NCBI RefSeq assembly: GCF_016595505.1
Contig: NZ_JAENIL010000028.1
Span: 1-64,000 of the forward strand
Reading direction: 5' to 3'
DNA length: 64,000 nucleotides
DNA from: Pelagicoccus mobilis
Lineage (GTDB): Bacteria; Verrucomicrobiota; Verrucomicrobiia; Opitutales; Opitutaceae
The notes under the pieces are model-generated. The model had not been told where the DNA came from and searched no databases. It saw nothing but the letters and a program-made list of their open reading frames with translations. The translations under genes and the position numbers were made by a program. This document shows, in pieces, positions 25,254 to 34,355 of this stretch (within the stretch, counting starts at the first letter, position 1; each line of letters opens with the position of its first letter).

Positions 25254-27281
25254 ATGAATACACAAAAAACCTCCCGCCGTACCAACTCGATCGCCAAGTC
25301 TGCCACCACCTCAACCCGCGGCAAAAAACGCCCATCTGCTCGCGAAGTAGAAACCGACGTCGCCGACCTAAAAGGTCAAATCGACGCCATCAACAAGTCC
25401 CAAGCCGTTATCGAATTCGAGCTCGACGGCACCATCATCAAGGCCAATCAAAATTTCCTCGACGCGCTCGGCTACGACCTCGACGAAATCGTAGGCGAAC
25501 ACCACGGCATGTTCGTCGAAGACGAATACCGCAATAGCGACGAATACCGCAAGTTCTGGAAAGACCTCGCTCGCGGCGAATTCAAGTCAGCCGAGTTCAA
25601 GCGCATCAAAAGCAACGGCGAGCCAATCTGGATCCAAGCATCCTACAACCCGATCTTCGACCTCGAAGGCAATCCGTTCAAGGTCGTCAAGTTCGCTTCC
25701 GACGTCACAGCCGCCAAGCTCGAGAACGCAAACTTCCAAGGCCAGATCGACGCCATCAGCAAGGCTCAGGCAGTCATCGAATTCGAACTCGACGGCACCA
25801 TCCTCGATGCCAACGAGAACTTCCTAAACGCTCTCGGATACGCAAAGCGCGAGATCGTCGGCCAGCATCACGGCATGTTCGTCGATCCGGATTACCGCCA
25901 AAGCCACGAGTACCGCATGTTCTGGGATACCCTCGGACGCGGCGAATTCCAGTCAGGCGAGTTCAAGCGCATTGATAAGCACGGTAAGATCATCTGGATA
26001 CAAGCATCCTACAACCCGATCTTCGATCTCGAAGGCAAGCCGTTCAAGGTCGTCAAGTTCGCTTCCGACATCACCGAAGCCAAGCTTGCTTCCGACAACA
26101 GCAACCGCCAGCTCGACGAGATCAACAGAACGCAGGCCGTCATCGAATTCAACCAGGACGGCATCATCCAGACTGCCAACGATAACTTCCTCGGAGCAGT
26201 GGGCTACAGCCTCTCTGAAATCCAAGGCAAGCATCACAGCATGTTCGTGGATCCAGAATACCGCGAGAGCGACGAGTATCGCCGCTTCTGGGCAGAGCTA
26301 AACGAAGGCAAATTCCAAACCGCCGAGTTCCAACGCTTCGGCAAGGGAGGTAAGGAAGTTTGGATACAAGCGACTTACAACCCAGTGCTCGATATCAACG
26401 GCAAGACCTGCAAGGTCATCAAGTTCGCCACCGACATCACAGCTCGCAAGAAGGCAGAAGCCAACCTCAAGAGCACGCTGGGCATCATCGCCCGCAACGC
26501 CCAATCACTCACCGCGTCTTCCGTCCAGCTCTCCGCAACCGCCCAGCAGATGTCTTCCAATTCCGAAGAAACATCCAAGCAATCCGAAACCGCGGCAGCC
26601 GCTTCAGAGCAAGTTAGCAAGAACGTCGAAACAGTCGCCACCAGCGCCGAAGAAATGAGCGCCACCGTTCAAGAAGTCGCCAAGAGCGCCACTTCAGCAG
26701 CCTCTATCGCGACCACCGCCGTTAGCGTGGCCGAGTCCACAAACGCCACCGTCGCCAAGCTAGGCGAAAGCTCCGTCGATATCGGCAAGGTCATCAAGGT
26801 CATCACTTCCATCGCTCAGCAGACCAACCTGCTCGCCCTCAACGCCACCATCGAAGCCGCCCGTGCCGGCGAAGCTGGCAAGGGATTCGCAGTGGTCGCA
26901 AACGAAGTCAAAGAGCTCGCTCGCCAAACCGCCAACGCCACCGAAGACATCAGCCAAAAGGTAGGAGCCATCCAGCAAGACACCGAAGGCGCCGTCCAAG
27001 GCATCGGCAAGATCAGCGACATAATCAACCAGATCAACGACATCCAGCGCAACATCGCGAGCGCCGTCGAAGAGCAGGCCAATACGACAAACGAGATTGC
27101 CCGTAACGCGAGCGAAGCCGCCAAGGGCAGCTCCGAGATCGCACGCAATATCAACAGCGTTTCCGAGGCCGCTCAAAGCACCGCCCAAGGCGCTGCCGAG
27201 ACGCTCACCTCTTCGCAGCAGCTCTCAGCCCTCGCCTCCGAACTGCAAGAAGTAGTCGACGGCTCCGGCATCGAGATCTAG
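25254..27281 (+). CDS. Cytoplasmic methyl-accepting chemotaxis protein with three PAS domains
   Basis: A 675-residue MCP with no membrane segment. Residues 41-406 are three consecutive PAS units of exactly 122 residues each (starting at 41, 163 and 285; DNA 25374, 25740 and 26106), each with [11 protein letters not shown], GxxHxMFV, EYRxFW and WIQAxYNP and ending in FAxDxTxxK. The MCP signalling part follows, with the tip [23 protein letters not shown] and EVKELARQT. The layout resembles BdlA and Aer, soluble PAS receptors that sense redox or oxygen through a cofactor, but which cofactor binds here cannot be read. Its gene lies between cheW and a hairpin terminator. Confidence 0.95.
   Translation: MNTQKTSRRTNSIAKSATTSTRGKKRPSAREVETDVADLKGQIDAINKSQAVIEFELDGTIIKANQNFLDALGYDLDEIVGEHHGMFVEDEYRNSDEYRKFWKDLARGEFKSAEFKRIKSNGEPIWIQASYNPIFDLEGNPFKVVKFASDVTAAKLENANFQGQIDAISKAQAVIEFELDGTILDANENFLNALGYAKREIVGQHHGMFVDPDYRQSHEYRMFWDTLGRGEFQSGEFKRIDKHGKIIWIQASYNPIFDLEGKPFKVVKFASDITEAKLASDNSNRQLDEINRTQAVIEFNQDGIIQTANDNFLGAVGYSLSEIQGKHHSMFVDPEYRESDEYRRFWAELNEGKFQTAEFQRFGKGGKEVWIQATYNPVLDINGKTCKVIKFATDITARKKAEANLKSTLGIIARNAQSLTASSVQLSATAQQMSSNSEETSKQSETAAAASEQVSKNVETVATSAEEMSATVQEVAKSATSAASIATTAVSVAESTNATVAKLGESSVDIGKVIKVITSIAQQTNLLALNATIEAARAGEAGKGFAVVANEVKELARQTANATEDISQKVGAIQQDTEGAVQGIGKISDIINQINDIQRNIASAVEEQANTTNEIARNASEAAKGSSEIARNINSVSEAAQSTAQGAAETLTSSQQLSALASELQEVVDGSGIEI
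25374..26471 (+). repeat. Three tandem 366-bp repeats encoding PAS domains
   Basis: The PAS units of the MCP are encoded by consecutive 366-bp segments at 25374, 25740 and 26106, with no length variation. Long stretches are close to identical between units 1 and 2 (for example around 25620-25720 and 25990-26070), while unit 3 is more diverged. This suggests stepwise duplication, or gene conversion between units 1 and 2. Confidence 0.85.
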
Positions 27282-27294
27282 CCCATCCACTTCC

Positions 27295-27335
27295 AGAGCG
27301 GTCGAGAGTTGATCATCAAACTCGACCGCTCTTTC
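27295..27335 (+). terminator. Perfect 12-bp hairpin with T-run inside the che locus
   Basis: AGAGCGGTCGAG (27295-27306) pairs perfectly with CTCGACCGCTCT (27321-27332), followed by TT. It is 14 nt after the MCP stop and 37 nt before cheY2. As a strong terminator-like structure inside the gene row it could partly separate cheYAW-MCP from cheY2-cheB-cheR. Confidence 0.75.
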
Positions 27336-27368
27336 CGTTCCCCAATACGCAGCACTACACCACTGACC

Positions 27369-27740
27369 ATGCCGACCAAAGCCCTCGTAGTCGATGACTC
27401 GCCCGTCACCAGGCGCATCGTTTCAATCGTCCTCAACTCACAAAACATACCCTGCAAAGAAGCTCTCAACGGCAGAGAAGCCCTCGAGATTCTCAACTGG
27501 GATCCGAGTTTCGGACTCGTCATGGTCGACTGGAATATGCCCGAAATGAACGGCATGGACTTTCTCGCTGAGGTAAAACGCCAGCCAAAATTCGAGCACA
27601 TCAAGATAATCATCGTTACCGCCAACGACACTCCAGAAGCTATCGAAGAAGCTCAAAAAGCCGGAGCGGACGACTTTATCATCAAGCCGGTGTACCGTGA
27701 CGTAGTCGCCAAGAAACTACAACTCCACGGATTGAACTAA
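27369..27740 (+). CDS. Second CheY-type response regulator
   Basis: A 123-residue receiver domain. The frame could extend to 27309, but those 20 residues overlap the hairpin and the ATG at 27369 gives the usual MPTKALVVDDSPVTRR. Asp9-Asp10, phosphorylated Asp54 (MVDWNMPEMNG), Thr84 and Lys106 (IIKPV) are present. The stretch after Asp54 (WNMPEMNG) and the KQPKFEHIKI loop are typical of CheY relatives. It begins the second half of the che operon, 19 nt before cheB. Two CheYs are often split between motor binding and phosphate sink. Confidence 0.93.
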   Translation: MPTKALVVDDSPVTRRIVSIVLNSQNIPCKEALNGREALEILNWDPSFGLVMVDWNMPEMNGMDFLAEVKRQPKFEHIKIIIVTANDTPEAIEEAQKAGADDFIIKPVYRDVVAKKLQLHGLN

Positions 27741-27759
27741 CTCGAAGCGGACAACGCCC

Positions 27760-28836
27760 ATGCCCAAGCCAAGAGTACTCATTGTCGACGATACCTCAGT
27801 CGTACGCCGCCTTCTCTCAGAAGTCATCGAACGCGACGACGAGCTAGACGTAGCAGGCACCGCCCCCAACGGCAAGGTCGCCCTCATGAAGCTGCCTCAG
27901 CTCAACCCCGATATCATCACTCTCGATATCGAGATGCCCGAGATGGACGGGATCGAAACCCTCAGGGAAATCAGAAAGGTCGATAAACGCACCCCCGTCA
28001 TCATGCTCAGCTCCCTCACCCGCACCGGAGCCGAAATGACCTTCGAAGCTCTCTCCGCGGGAGCAACCGACTACCTGCTCAAGCCCGCAAAAGTCACCGA
28101 CTTCGCTACCACTCTAAAGGAGCTAAACCAACTTCTCCTGCCAAAACTAAAGGCCCACGTAAAGCTCCCCGAACCAACCGTATCAACCGCTCAACCCGCT
28201 CCGGCCAAGCCAAGCAGCGCCATCCCCAACAGCACGAGCAACGGACCGTTCAACATTCTCTGCATCGGAACTTCGACCGGAGGCCCCAACGCTCTCGAAA
28301 CGATTTTCCACCGCCTCCAAGAGCCGCTCAGCGTGCCCGCGGTCATCGTGCAGCACATGCCACCCGTATTCACCCGCACCCTTGCGGAACGACTCGACAA
28401 GATCTCTCCCAATCGCGTCTTCGAAGGAGAAGACGGACAACTGCTCGAGCCCGGCTGCGCCTACATCGCCCCCGGAGGGAAACACATGGAAGTGAAACGC
28501 GTAGGCAACGAAGTCCGCCTCCACCTCCACGAAGGCCCGCCCGAAAACTCCTGTCGCCCCGCTGTGGATACGCTCTTCAGAAGCGTAGCATCCACCTACA
28601 AAGACGGAGCCCTGGGAATAATCCTCACCGGCATGGGGCAAGACGGGCTCAGAGGGTGCGAAGCCCTACACGAACAGGGGAGCAGAATCATTTCTCAAGA
28701 CCAGAAGACATCGCTAATCTGGGGTATGCCAAGAGCTGTTACCGAAGCAAACCTCGCCCACCAGACGCTCCCCTTGGACAACATTCCAGGAGCCATCTAC
28801 ACGCGAATGTCCTCTCATGGCCCACTCGCAAACTAA
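27760..28836 (+). CDS. cheB: Chemotaxis protein-glutamate methylesterase CheB
   Basis: A 358-residue CheB: an N-terminal receiver domain with Asp10-Asp11 and phosphorylated Asp56, a Pro/Ala-rich linker (about 135-163), and a methylesterase domain. The catalytic triad is Ser172 (GTSTGGPN), His199 (VQHMPP) and Asp295 (GMGQDGLRG). It removes methyl groups and deamidates Gln in the MCPs during adaptation, opposing the CheR encoded 9 nt downstream. No CheD or CheC gene is seen in the window. Confidence 0.96.
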   Translation: MPKPRVLIVDDTSVVRRLLSEVIERDDELDVAGTAPNGKVALMKLPQLNPDIITLDIEMPEMDGIETLREIRKVDKRTPVIMLSSLTRTGAEMTFEALSAGATDYLLKPAKVTDFATTLKELNQLLLPKLKAHVKLPEPTVSTAQPAPAKPSSAIPNSTSNGPFNILCIGTSTGGPNALETIFHRLQEPLSVPAVIVQHMPPVFTRTLAERLDKISPNRVFEGEDGQLLEPGCAYIAPGGKHMEVKRVGNEVRLHLHEGPPENSCRPAVDTLFRSVASTYKDGALGIILTGMGQDGLRGCEALHEQGSRIISQDQKTSLIWGMPRAVTEANLAHQTLPLDNIPGAIYTRMSSHGPLAN

Positions 28837-28845
28837 TCCAACTCA

Positions 28846-29694
28846 ATGACAGGTCTAACTCCAAACTTTGAATACGTTCGTAGCGTTGTCAAAAACGCCG
28901 CCGGCATCTCGCTGGACAAAGGCAAAGACTACCTCATAGAGAACCGTCTCGCTCCCGTCGCAAGCAAACACGGCTTCGATTCGATCCCGGACCTCGTTCA
29001 GGAAATGATGGACGAAGGCGAAGGAGGAACAATCGAACGCATCGTCATCGACGCTCTCACGATCAACGAAACCTCATTCTTCCGAGACCAAGCCGTATTC
29101 GACCACCTCGAGCAAACCGTTCTCCCACAGATCATCAAAAAGAACGCCGGAACAAAGCGGCTCAAGATCTGGTCAGCCGCATGCTCGACCGGACAAGAAA
29201 TCTACAGTACCGCCATCTTGCTAAAAGAACGGTTCCCCCGCCTCAAAGATTGGCATATCGGTCTGCACGCGACCGACATCTCCGATCGAGTCCTAGAACA
29301 GGCCAGATCCGGTACGTATTCAGAATTTGAATTAAACCGCGGAATCTCTCCCGCCCTCAAAGAGAAATACTTCAACAAGGTCAGCGAGTTCGACTGGCAA
29401 ATCTGCGAGGAGATTCGACAAAGCGTCAGTTTCTCACGGCACAACTTGGTCGGAGCCTGGAACGGACTGGGCATGTACGACGTAATCCTGCTGCGCAACG
29501 TTCTCATCTACTTCGAACTCCCCGAGAAGCAGCTCATCCTCTCGCACGCGAGAAAGCACATCAACGAAGGCGGGCACCTGTTTCTTGGGGCCTCCGAAAC
29601 GACCTTTAATATCGACTCCAACTGGGTTAGCGAAGGAACCACAAGCGCCTCCTTCCAAGTAAAAGGCAAAGAGGTGAGGAACATCGGCATATGA
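28846..29694 (+). CDS. cheR: Chemotaxis methyltransferase CheR
   Basis: A 282-residue SAM-dependent methyltransferase. The N-terminal helical domain (1-75) is followed by INETSFFRD (substrate side), the SAM-binding IWSAACSTGQEIYS, LHATDISDRVLEQA and DVILLRNVLIYF, all diagnostic for CheR. It methylates glutamates in receptors. Its stop codon overlaps the start of the next gene by 4 nt (ATGA), so that gene, the MCP-like protein, is translationally coupled to CheR, which hints that it is a CheR substrate or partner. Confidence 0.95.
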   Translation: MTGLTPNFEYVRSVVKNAAGISLDKGKDYLIENRLAPVASKHGFDSIPDLVQEMMDEGEGGTIERIVIDALTINETSFFRDQAVFDHLEQTVLPQIIKKNAGTKRLKIWSAACSTGQEIYSTAILLKERFPRLKDWHIGLHATDISDRVLEQARSGTYSEFELNRGISPALKEKYFNKVSEFDWQICEEIRQSVSFSRHNLVGAWNGLGMYDVILLRNVLIYFELPEKQLILSHARKHINEGGHLFLGASETTFNIDSNWVSEGTTSASFQVKGKEVRNIGI

Positions 29695-31607
29695 AGTTCC
29701 CAGCCATAGTCAGAAACCTCCGGAAAACCTTCGTCCGGAAGCTTCGCAAGAAGGACGCCTCCCAGCTCGGAAGCTCCCTCTCTCGCACCATCAATCTGGA
29801 AAGCCAGCTGACCCGCTCCTCCAAAGTCTTCGAGCAACACTTCCTAAAGGTGCTCAATACCTTGGAAGAACTTCAGACAGCCGGCAGCGAGCTGAGCAGC
29901 CAAAGCTCGAACATGCTCGCCCTCAGCCAATCCGAGCAAAACCCGATCAACAGCGTCAGCCGCAAGCTCGCCCCCAATCTCGAGTTCATCGAAAGGTCCG
30001 CTCATGAAATCGATTCGCTGGTCAAGATCATGGAGACGAACCGCCACAAGATCGACGAGACACTGTCATTCGAATCTAGGCTCGATCAGACCTTTAGCCA
30101 GCTTACCTACATACGGACCCTCTTCGCCGTAGAAGCCGCCCCTCTTGAGCAAAACGCCAAGGTCATGTTCACCTCCCTCGTCGAGGAGATCCACCGCTTG
30201 CAAAACGATGTGACCGAAATCTTCGCCGAGAACTTCCAGGCCCTCCGCGAAAATCGAGGAACCATCGGCGGCCTCGCCTCCAGCCTCGCCAAGCAAGCAA
30301 GCAGCCAGATCTCCATCCACGCCCAAAGCCAACGGGAAATGGAAAGAGCGATCCAAACCCAGACCGAAAAGCTCACCCAGGACATCGAGGCGAACTCCGC
30401 CTTTAAAAACGAGAGCGACAAGATCGCCCAATCCATCGGCACCGCCATCATTTCGCTGCAAACTCAGGATATCATCTCCCAGAAGCTACAGCACATATTC
30501 GAGGTCTCCGGGGAGATGCGCGCACGCTTCGACAAGCTGACGAGCATCAAAGGCAAACGTGAACGCTGCATCGAATTCCGATTCCTGGAAAACGCCGCCC
30601 TCGTTATCCTAAACCAGATCGTTTCAATCAAGCGAGAGCTCAAGGATGCCGACCGAGCCATCGACGAAAGTATCCAAAACATCATACATTCGATTCGAGG
30701 CATGGACAACACTTCCGGCCTCCTCCAAGATACCGCTGCAGAAGATAGCGATGGCGAGAGCCTAATCGCCGCCCTCCAGAGCGCCGGCACCATGGTTAGT
30801 ACCAGCGAGTCGTTCCTCACTCAGGCGTTCAAAACCATCGAACCGATCCGAAGCCAGACCACCAACGTCAGCAGCACCATCGTGATGCTTTCATCGCAGC
30901 TTCACCTGATCGGACTCAACGCAGAGATCCACGCCGCCCGCACCGGAGAAAGCACCGCCCTCGAAACGCTTTCCGCAAAAACCAGCGGCATCTCAGTCGA
31001 GACGCGCGACCTCTGCCAAAACATCTCCGTCCAGCTAGACGAGCTTTCCTCCGCCCTCCTCGAAAACGTCAACGTGCTCGAATCCCTGCTAGGCGAAGCT
31101 CGCAAAGCCCACGAGCACATCCATTCCGAAATCCCAAAAGAAACGGAAAACCTGCATCACCAAAGCCAGCTCTACCGCGACTGCCAGACCGAGACGCAGC
31201 AGCTCATGCAAGAGCTGCACAGGCTGACCCGTGGACACGAATCCCGGCTCGAGTTCGAAGCCACCATGCTCCAAGAGCTCGACGCCATGCAGTCAGCCCA
31301 TTCTGAGATTTCGCAACTCGCCAAACGCTCCGCCGACGCCCTCAAGATCGAGGTAAGCGTACCGGAAATCATGAGCGGACTCCTCTCGCACTACACCATG
31401 AAGTCCGAGCAAAACGTGCACATGCAGACGCTCGGCCTGGAACAACAAAACGAGCCAGCTCCTTCAGACTTCGAAATGTTCGAACGCGAAAGCAGCTCGC
31501 CCGATGAGGATCTCGGCTTCGACGACTTCGGCTTCGAACCCGAACGCCAAACCGAAACAAAGCCCAAGCAAGACGAAGAACTCGGCCAAAACGTCGAGCT
31601 CTTCTAG
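29691..31607 (+). CDS. Divergent soluble MCP-like protein with CheZ-like DxxxQ motif
   Basis: A 638-residue, mostly helical and coiled-coil protein without membrane segments, translationally coupled to cheR. Residues 404-420 (LHLIGLNAEIHAARTGE) are a degenerate form of the MCP hairpin tip, but the rest of the tip (GxGFAVVAxEVR) is not kept. Residues 255-270 (SLQTQDIISQKLQHIF) match the CheZ active-site spacing, Asp260-x3-Gln264. The last 48 residues are acidic (EDLGFDDFGFEPE) and end NVELF, close to the CheR-docking pentapeptide NWETF except for Val in place of Trp. It might be a scaffold, an array component or a phosphatase; none is proven. No other candidate CheZ or CheX gene is in the window. 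Confidence 0.8.
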   Translation: MKFPAIVRNLRKTFVRKLRKKDASQLGSSLSRTINLESQLTRSSKVFEQHFLKVLNTLEELQTAGSELSSQSSNMLALSQSEQNPINSVSRKLAPNLEFIERSAHEIDSLVKIMETNRHKIDETLSFESRLDQTFSQLTYIRTLFAVEAAPLEQNAKVMFTSLVEEIHRLQNDVTEIFAENFQALRENRGTIGGLASSLAKQASSQISIHAQSQREMERAIQTQTEKLTQDIEANSAFKNESDKIAQSIGTAIISLQTQDIISQKLQHIFEVSGEMRARFDKLTSIKGKRERCIEFRFLENAALVILNQIVSIKRELKDADRAIDESIQNIIHSIRGMDNTSGLLQDTAAEDSDGESLIAALQSAGTMVSTSESFLTQAFKTIEPIRSQTTNVSSTIVMLSSQLHLIGLNAEIHAARTGESTALETLSAKTSGISVETRDLCQNISVQLDELSSALLENVNVLESLLGEARKAHEHIHSEIPKETENLHHQSQLYRDCQTETQQLMQELHRLTRGHESRLEFEATMLQELDAMQSAHSEISQLAKRSADALKIEVSVPEIMSGLLSHYTMKSEQNVHMQTLGLEQQNEPAPSDFEMFERESSSPDEDLGFDDFGFEPERQTETKPKQDEELGQNVELF

Positions 31608-31624
31608 AATGTAGTCTTACATTC
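31607..31624. terminator. Hairpin between convergent MCP genes
   Basis: GAATGTA (31607-31613) pairs with TACATTC (31618-31624) around a GTCT loop, overlapping the stop codon of the upstream gene. There is no T-tract. It separates the che operon from the convergent MCP gene and may help termination in both directions. Confidence 0.4.
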
Positions 31625-31636
31625 GATACACACAAT

Positions 31637-33322
31637 CTAAAGACGCACCAAATCTTCCAATCGTTTCGGCGGCGGTCTTGAAGCAGCTTCTGGGAGAGAG
31701 CTAGCTAAGTCCATTTGATTTTCGAGGCCCAAGCTAGCATTCGCTCGACGCTCTTGCCCATCTACGATTGAGCTTAAGTTTCCAACTAAACTTCCTAGTT
31801 CCAGCCCCAAACTACTAAGGTCTGTTGAAGCAGCCGCAGTCTGTTCCGCATCTGAAGCATTCTGCTGCGTTATCTGATTCATCTGCCGGATCGCAACGTT
31901 GATCTGAGCGATCCCCTCACCTTGTTCTCCCGTCGCCTGAGAAATTTGATTCATAATCTCATCAACCAAAGCTACCTTGTTAAGAATCGTCGACAGGCTC
32001 TCTCCTACTGTCTCACAGACCTTTACTCCCATTTCACTATTTGCGATCGACTCCTCCAGCTTCGCAGACGTTTCGTTCGCAGCCTTCGCGCTACGGTGAG
32101 CTAGATTGCGTACTTCGTCTGCAACTACAGCAAATCCAGTCCCCGCATCCCCAGCTCGAGCCGCCTCAACCGCCGCATTAAGAGCTAGGATATTAGTTTG
32201 AAAAGCGATCTCGTCGATTGTCTTCAGGATATTGGACACACTGTCACTCGAAGCTTTGATCGTATTCATCGTCTCTACCATCGTCTTCATGTTCGCGACA
32301 CCTTGTTCCGCAACCGATCGTGCCTCACTCGCAGTCTCCGTCGCCGACTTCGTAGAGTCAGTATTTTTGTGAGTCATCTGGCTAAGCGTCTCCAACGAAG
32401 AGGCGGTTTGCTCAATCGTCGCAGCCTGCTCACTCGCGCCATTCGCTAGAGAGTTGCTCGACTGAGAAACCTCCACCGAGGCACGAGTCGCCTTCTGAGA
32501 GGTAACATCCAACTTGGCAATAACCTCACGAACCGGATTCGTAATGTATCGCTTGTTGAATATATAAAACGTTCCAAGAACCAAAACCAAGACAACGGCC
32601 CCCACTCCAGACGCCTTCGCTACAGTTTCAGCAACCACCGCATCGTCATCCATCTTCGCTCTCAAGACAAAGGCACCTTTGATCTCTCCCACCCGCATGT
32701 TCTCCATCGGAAATCCTAGCACATCAAGACCATCCCCGCTCAGACTTTCGCTTGGGTTTCCATGACAAGAGAGACAGCTCTCCCGAAGCTTAACTGGCGT
32801 CGCGGCAACGATTTCCGCCTCTCCGTTCCGATCCCCTACAAATAGGTCCTCACCACTCTCAAAATACTCAAATAGTTCAACATACTCCCTGCCATAATCA
32901 TTCCTGGCATTGCGTGCTTCAATTCCTGGCTTGGTAGGAATCGTGAACTCAAATCCTCGCTGCTCAGCCATGGCCTCCACCGATTTCCAAGCGGAGACCA
33001 CCGGAATCGTATCGTAAAACGCAGTCCCTCGGTATGTTTCCTTCAGAGGCTTCCCTCCGCTTTTCTCCTTCGCCTGCTTTAGCAGGTTTCCGGTGTCAAA
33101 CGCACCTGAGGCGTACATTCGATCCATACTCTCGATAACATTGTCAGCCTGCGCCAAAATGCCGGCCATTTCATCCTTGATCGCCGCGATCCGGTTTGAT
33201 TTTGCAGTTACATAGACTGTAGCAACGCATCCCACAGCAGTGAGAACCGCCGCGACAGACGCAGCCAGTAGAATTCTTGAGCTTAATTTCATTAATTTTC
33301 TTAATTGGTATACTTCCTCCAT
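31637..33322 (-). CDS. Methyl-accepting chemotaxis protein with CxxCH haem-type sensor (DUF3365-like)
   Basis: A 561-residue transmembrane MCP: N-terminal TM (about 14-40), a periplasmic domain with ESCLSCHG (Cys183, Cys186, His187), a second TM (about 235-252) and a cytoplasmic MCP domain with [23 protein letters not shown]. The periplasmic CxxCH with PVVSAWKSVEAMAE is the DUF3365/Tll0287-like type that binds one c-type haem and is thought to sense oxygen, NO or redox state. The start may be at Met11 (33292). It has no NWETF-type tail. It needs a c-type cytochrome maturation system from elsewhere. Confidence 0.9.
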   Translation of the reverse strand: MEEVYQLRKLMKLSSRILLAASVAAVLTAVGCVATVYVTAKSNRIAAIKDEMAGILAQADNVIESMDRMYASGAFDTGNLLKQAKEKSGGKPLKETYRGTAFYDTIPVVSAWKSVEAMAEQRGFEFTIPTKPGIEARNARNDYGREYVELFEYFESGEDLFVGDRNGEAEIVAATPVKLRESCLSCHGNPSESLSGDGLDVLGFPMENMRVGEIKGAFVLRAKMDDDAVVAETVAKASGVGAVVLVLVLGTFYIFNKRYITNPVREVIAKLDVTSQKATRASVEVSQSSNSLANGASEQAATIEQTASSLETLSQMTHKNTDSTKSATETASEARSVAEQGVANMKTMVETMNTIKASSDSVSNILKTIDEIAFQTNILALNAAVEAARAGDAGTGFAVVADEVRNLAHRSAKAANETSAKLEESIANSEMGVKVCETVGESLSTILNKVALVDEIMNQISQATGEQGEGIAQINVAIRQMNQITQQNASDAEQTAAASTDLSSLGLELGSLVGNLSSIVDGQERRANASLGLENQMDLASSLPEAASRPPPKRLEDLVRL

Positions 33323-33436
33323 GATACGGGTTTTCCCTTGGTTTATTTAACTCAAAATCAAGGGACAGTACTTATTTCGATCGTCCGTTGCAGCTAATAC
33401 CCACCGCTCCAAGACAACCTACTCAGATCTGAAATC

Positions 33437-33838
33437 ATGCCGTCACCCAACCCTTCCCCCCACCTTCACCGAACAAAGCTCGTCTTCTTCGCGGTCATCG
33501 TAGTCATCCTCGGTCTCGCTTCGCGTCGCTACCCGATCTTCGGAAACTATCCGGGTGACGCCCTTTGGGCCACGCTCGTCGCTACCCTGTATGCGTTCGC
33601 CCGCCCCCAAGCCACCCTCAAAACGATCGCGATCGCGACTCTTGCCACCGCCTATGGCGTCGAGCTAAGCCAGCTCTATCAAGCGCCTTGGCTCAACCAA
33701 CTGCGTTCCACCCTTCCGGGAAAACTCATTCTGGGCTCCGGCTTTGACCCAATCGATCTCTTAGCTTACCTAGTCGGAACCCTGCTCGCCCTTCCCGCGC
33801 TCCACTCGCTCAGATCTCGCCCACCCCATGCAACCTAA
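33437..33838 (+). CDS. DUF2809 family membrane protein
   Basis: A 133-residue protein with four hydrophobic segments, matching DUF2809 (ASRRYP near the first segment, GDALWATLVATLYAFARP, and DPIDLLAYLVGTLLA at the end). The function is unknown; the family is a small inner-membrane protein. Its last 11 nt overlap the start of the asparaginase-like gene, so the two are translationally coupled. In related bacteria DUF2809 is usually found next to varied genes, so no role is implied by that alone. Confidence 0.8.
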   Translation: MPSPNPSPHLHRTKLVFFAVIVVILGLASRRYPIFGNYPGDALWATLVATLYAFARPQATLKTIAIATLATAYGVELSQLYQAPWLNQLRSTLPGKLILGSGFDPIDLLAYLVGTLLALPALHSLRSRPPHAT

Positions 33839-34346
33839 ACGTATTCTCGCCCTCACTACAGGCGGCACCATAGAAAAGTCCTATTGCGAATCGGATGGGA
33901 CCATCAGCAACCGGGAATCCATCCTGCACGCGAACTTGGTGCAAAGACTTCGCCTCCCTCATACCCAACTAGAAGTCTGCGAGATCATGGCCAAAGACTC
34001 TTTGCAGATGACCGATTCCGATCGCCAAGCCATCTCCCAAAAGATCAACGAACAGTCAACAGGCTACGACGGCATCATCGTTCTCCACGGGACCGATACC
34101 ATGGAGCACACCCTACGCTACTGCTACAAACAGACAGCCGAGCCGCCGATTCCCGTCGTCTTTACCGGAGCCATGAAACCCGCAGGCTTCGAAGATTCGG
34201 ACGCTCGCCAAAACGTGACCGAAGCCCTACTCGCCGCCCAGATTCTCCCTCCGGGACTCTACATCTCATTCCACAGCCAAATCTTCCCCGCTCCAAACGT
34301 GCGTAAAAACAAAAAGCGTCTCACCTTCGAGCCCACCGGCGACTAA
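33828..34346 (+). CDS. Single-domain asparaginase-like protein
   Basis: A 172-residue protein equal to the N-terminal half of a bacterial L-asparaginase. It keeps the first catalytic Thr (LTTGGTIEKSY) and the second set in VLHGTDTMEHT, plus AMKPAG. A full type I or II enzyme has about 330 residues, and the C-terminal domain that completes the active site in the dimer is absent; the next gene is on the other strand. It is not a truncation by frameshift because the end (LTFEPTGD) is compact. Short proteins of this kind are widespread and their activity is unclear. Confidence 0.85.
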   Translation: MQPKRILALTTGGTIEKSYCESDGTISNRESILHANLVQRLRLPHTQLEVCEIMAKDSLQMTDSDRQAISQKINEQSTGYDGIIVLHGTDTMEHTLRYCYKQTAEPPIPVVFTGAMKPAGFEDSDARQNVTEALLAAQILPPGLYISFHSQIFPAPNVRKNKKRLTFEPTGD

Positions 34347-34355
34347 AAAAGAAGC

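Noticed and set aside
25374-26471. Possible CRISPR or mobile repeat
   Set aside because: The 366-bp repeats are in frame within one gene and encode PAS domains, so they are domain duplications.
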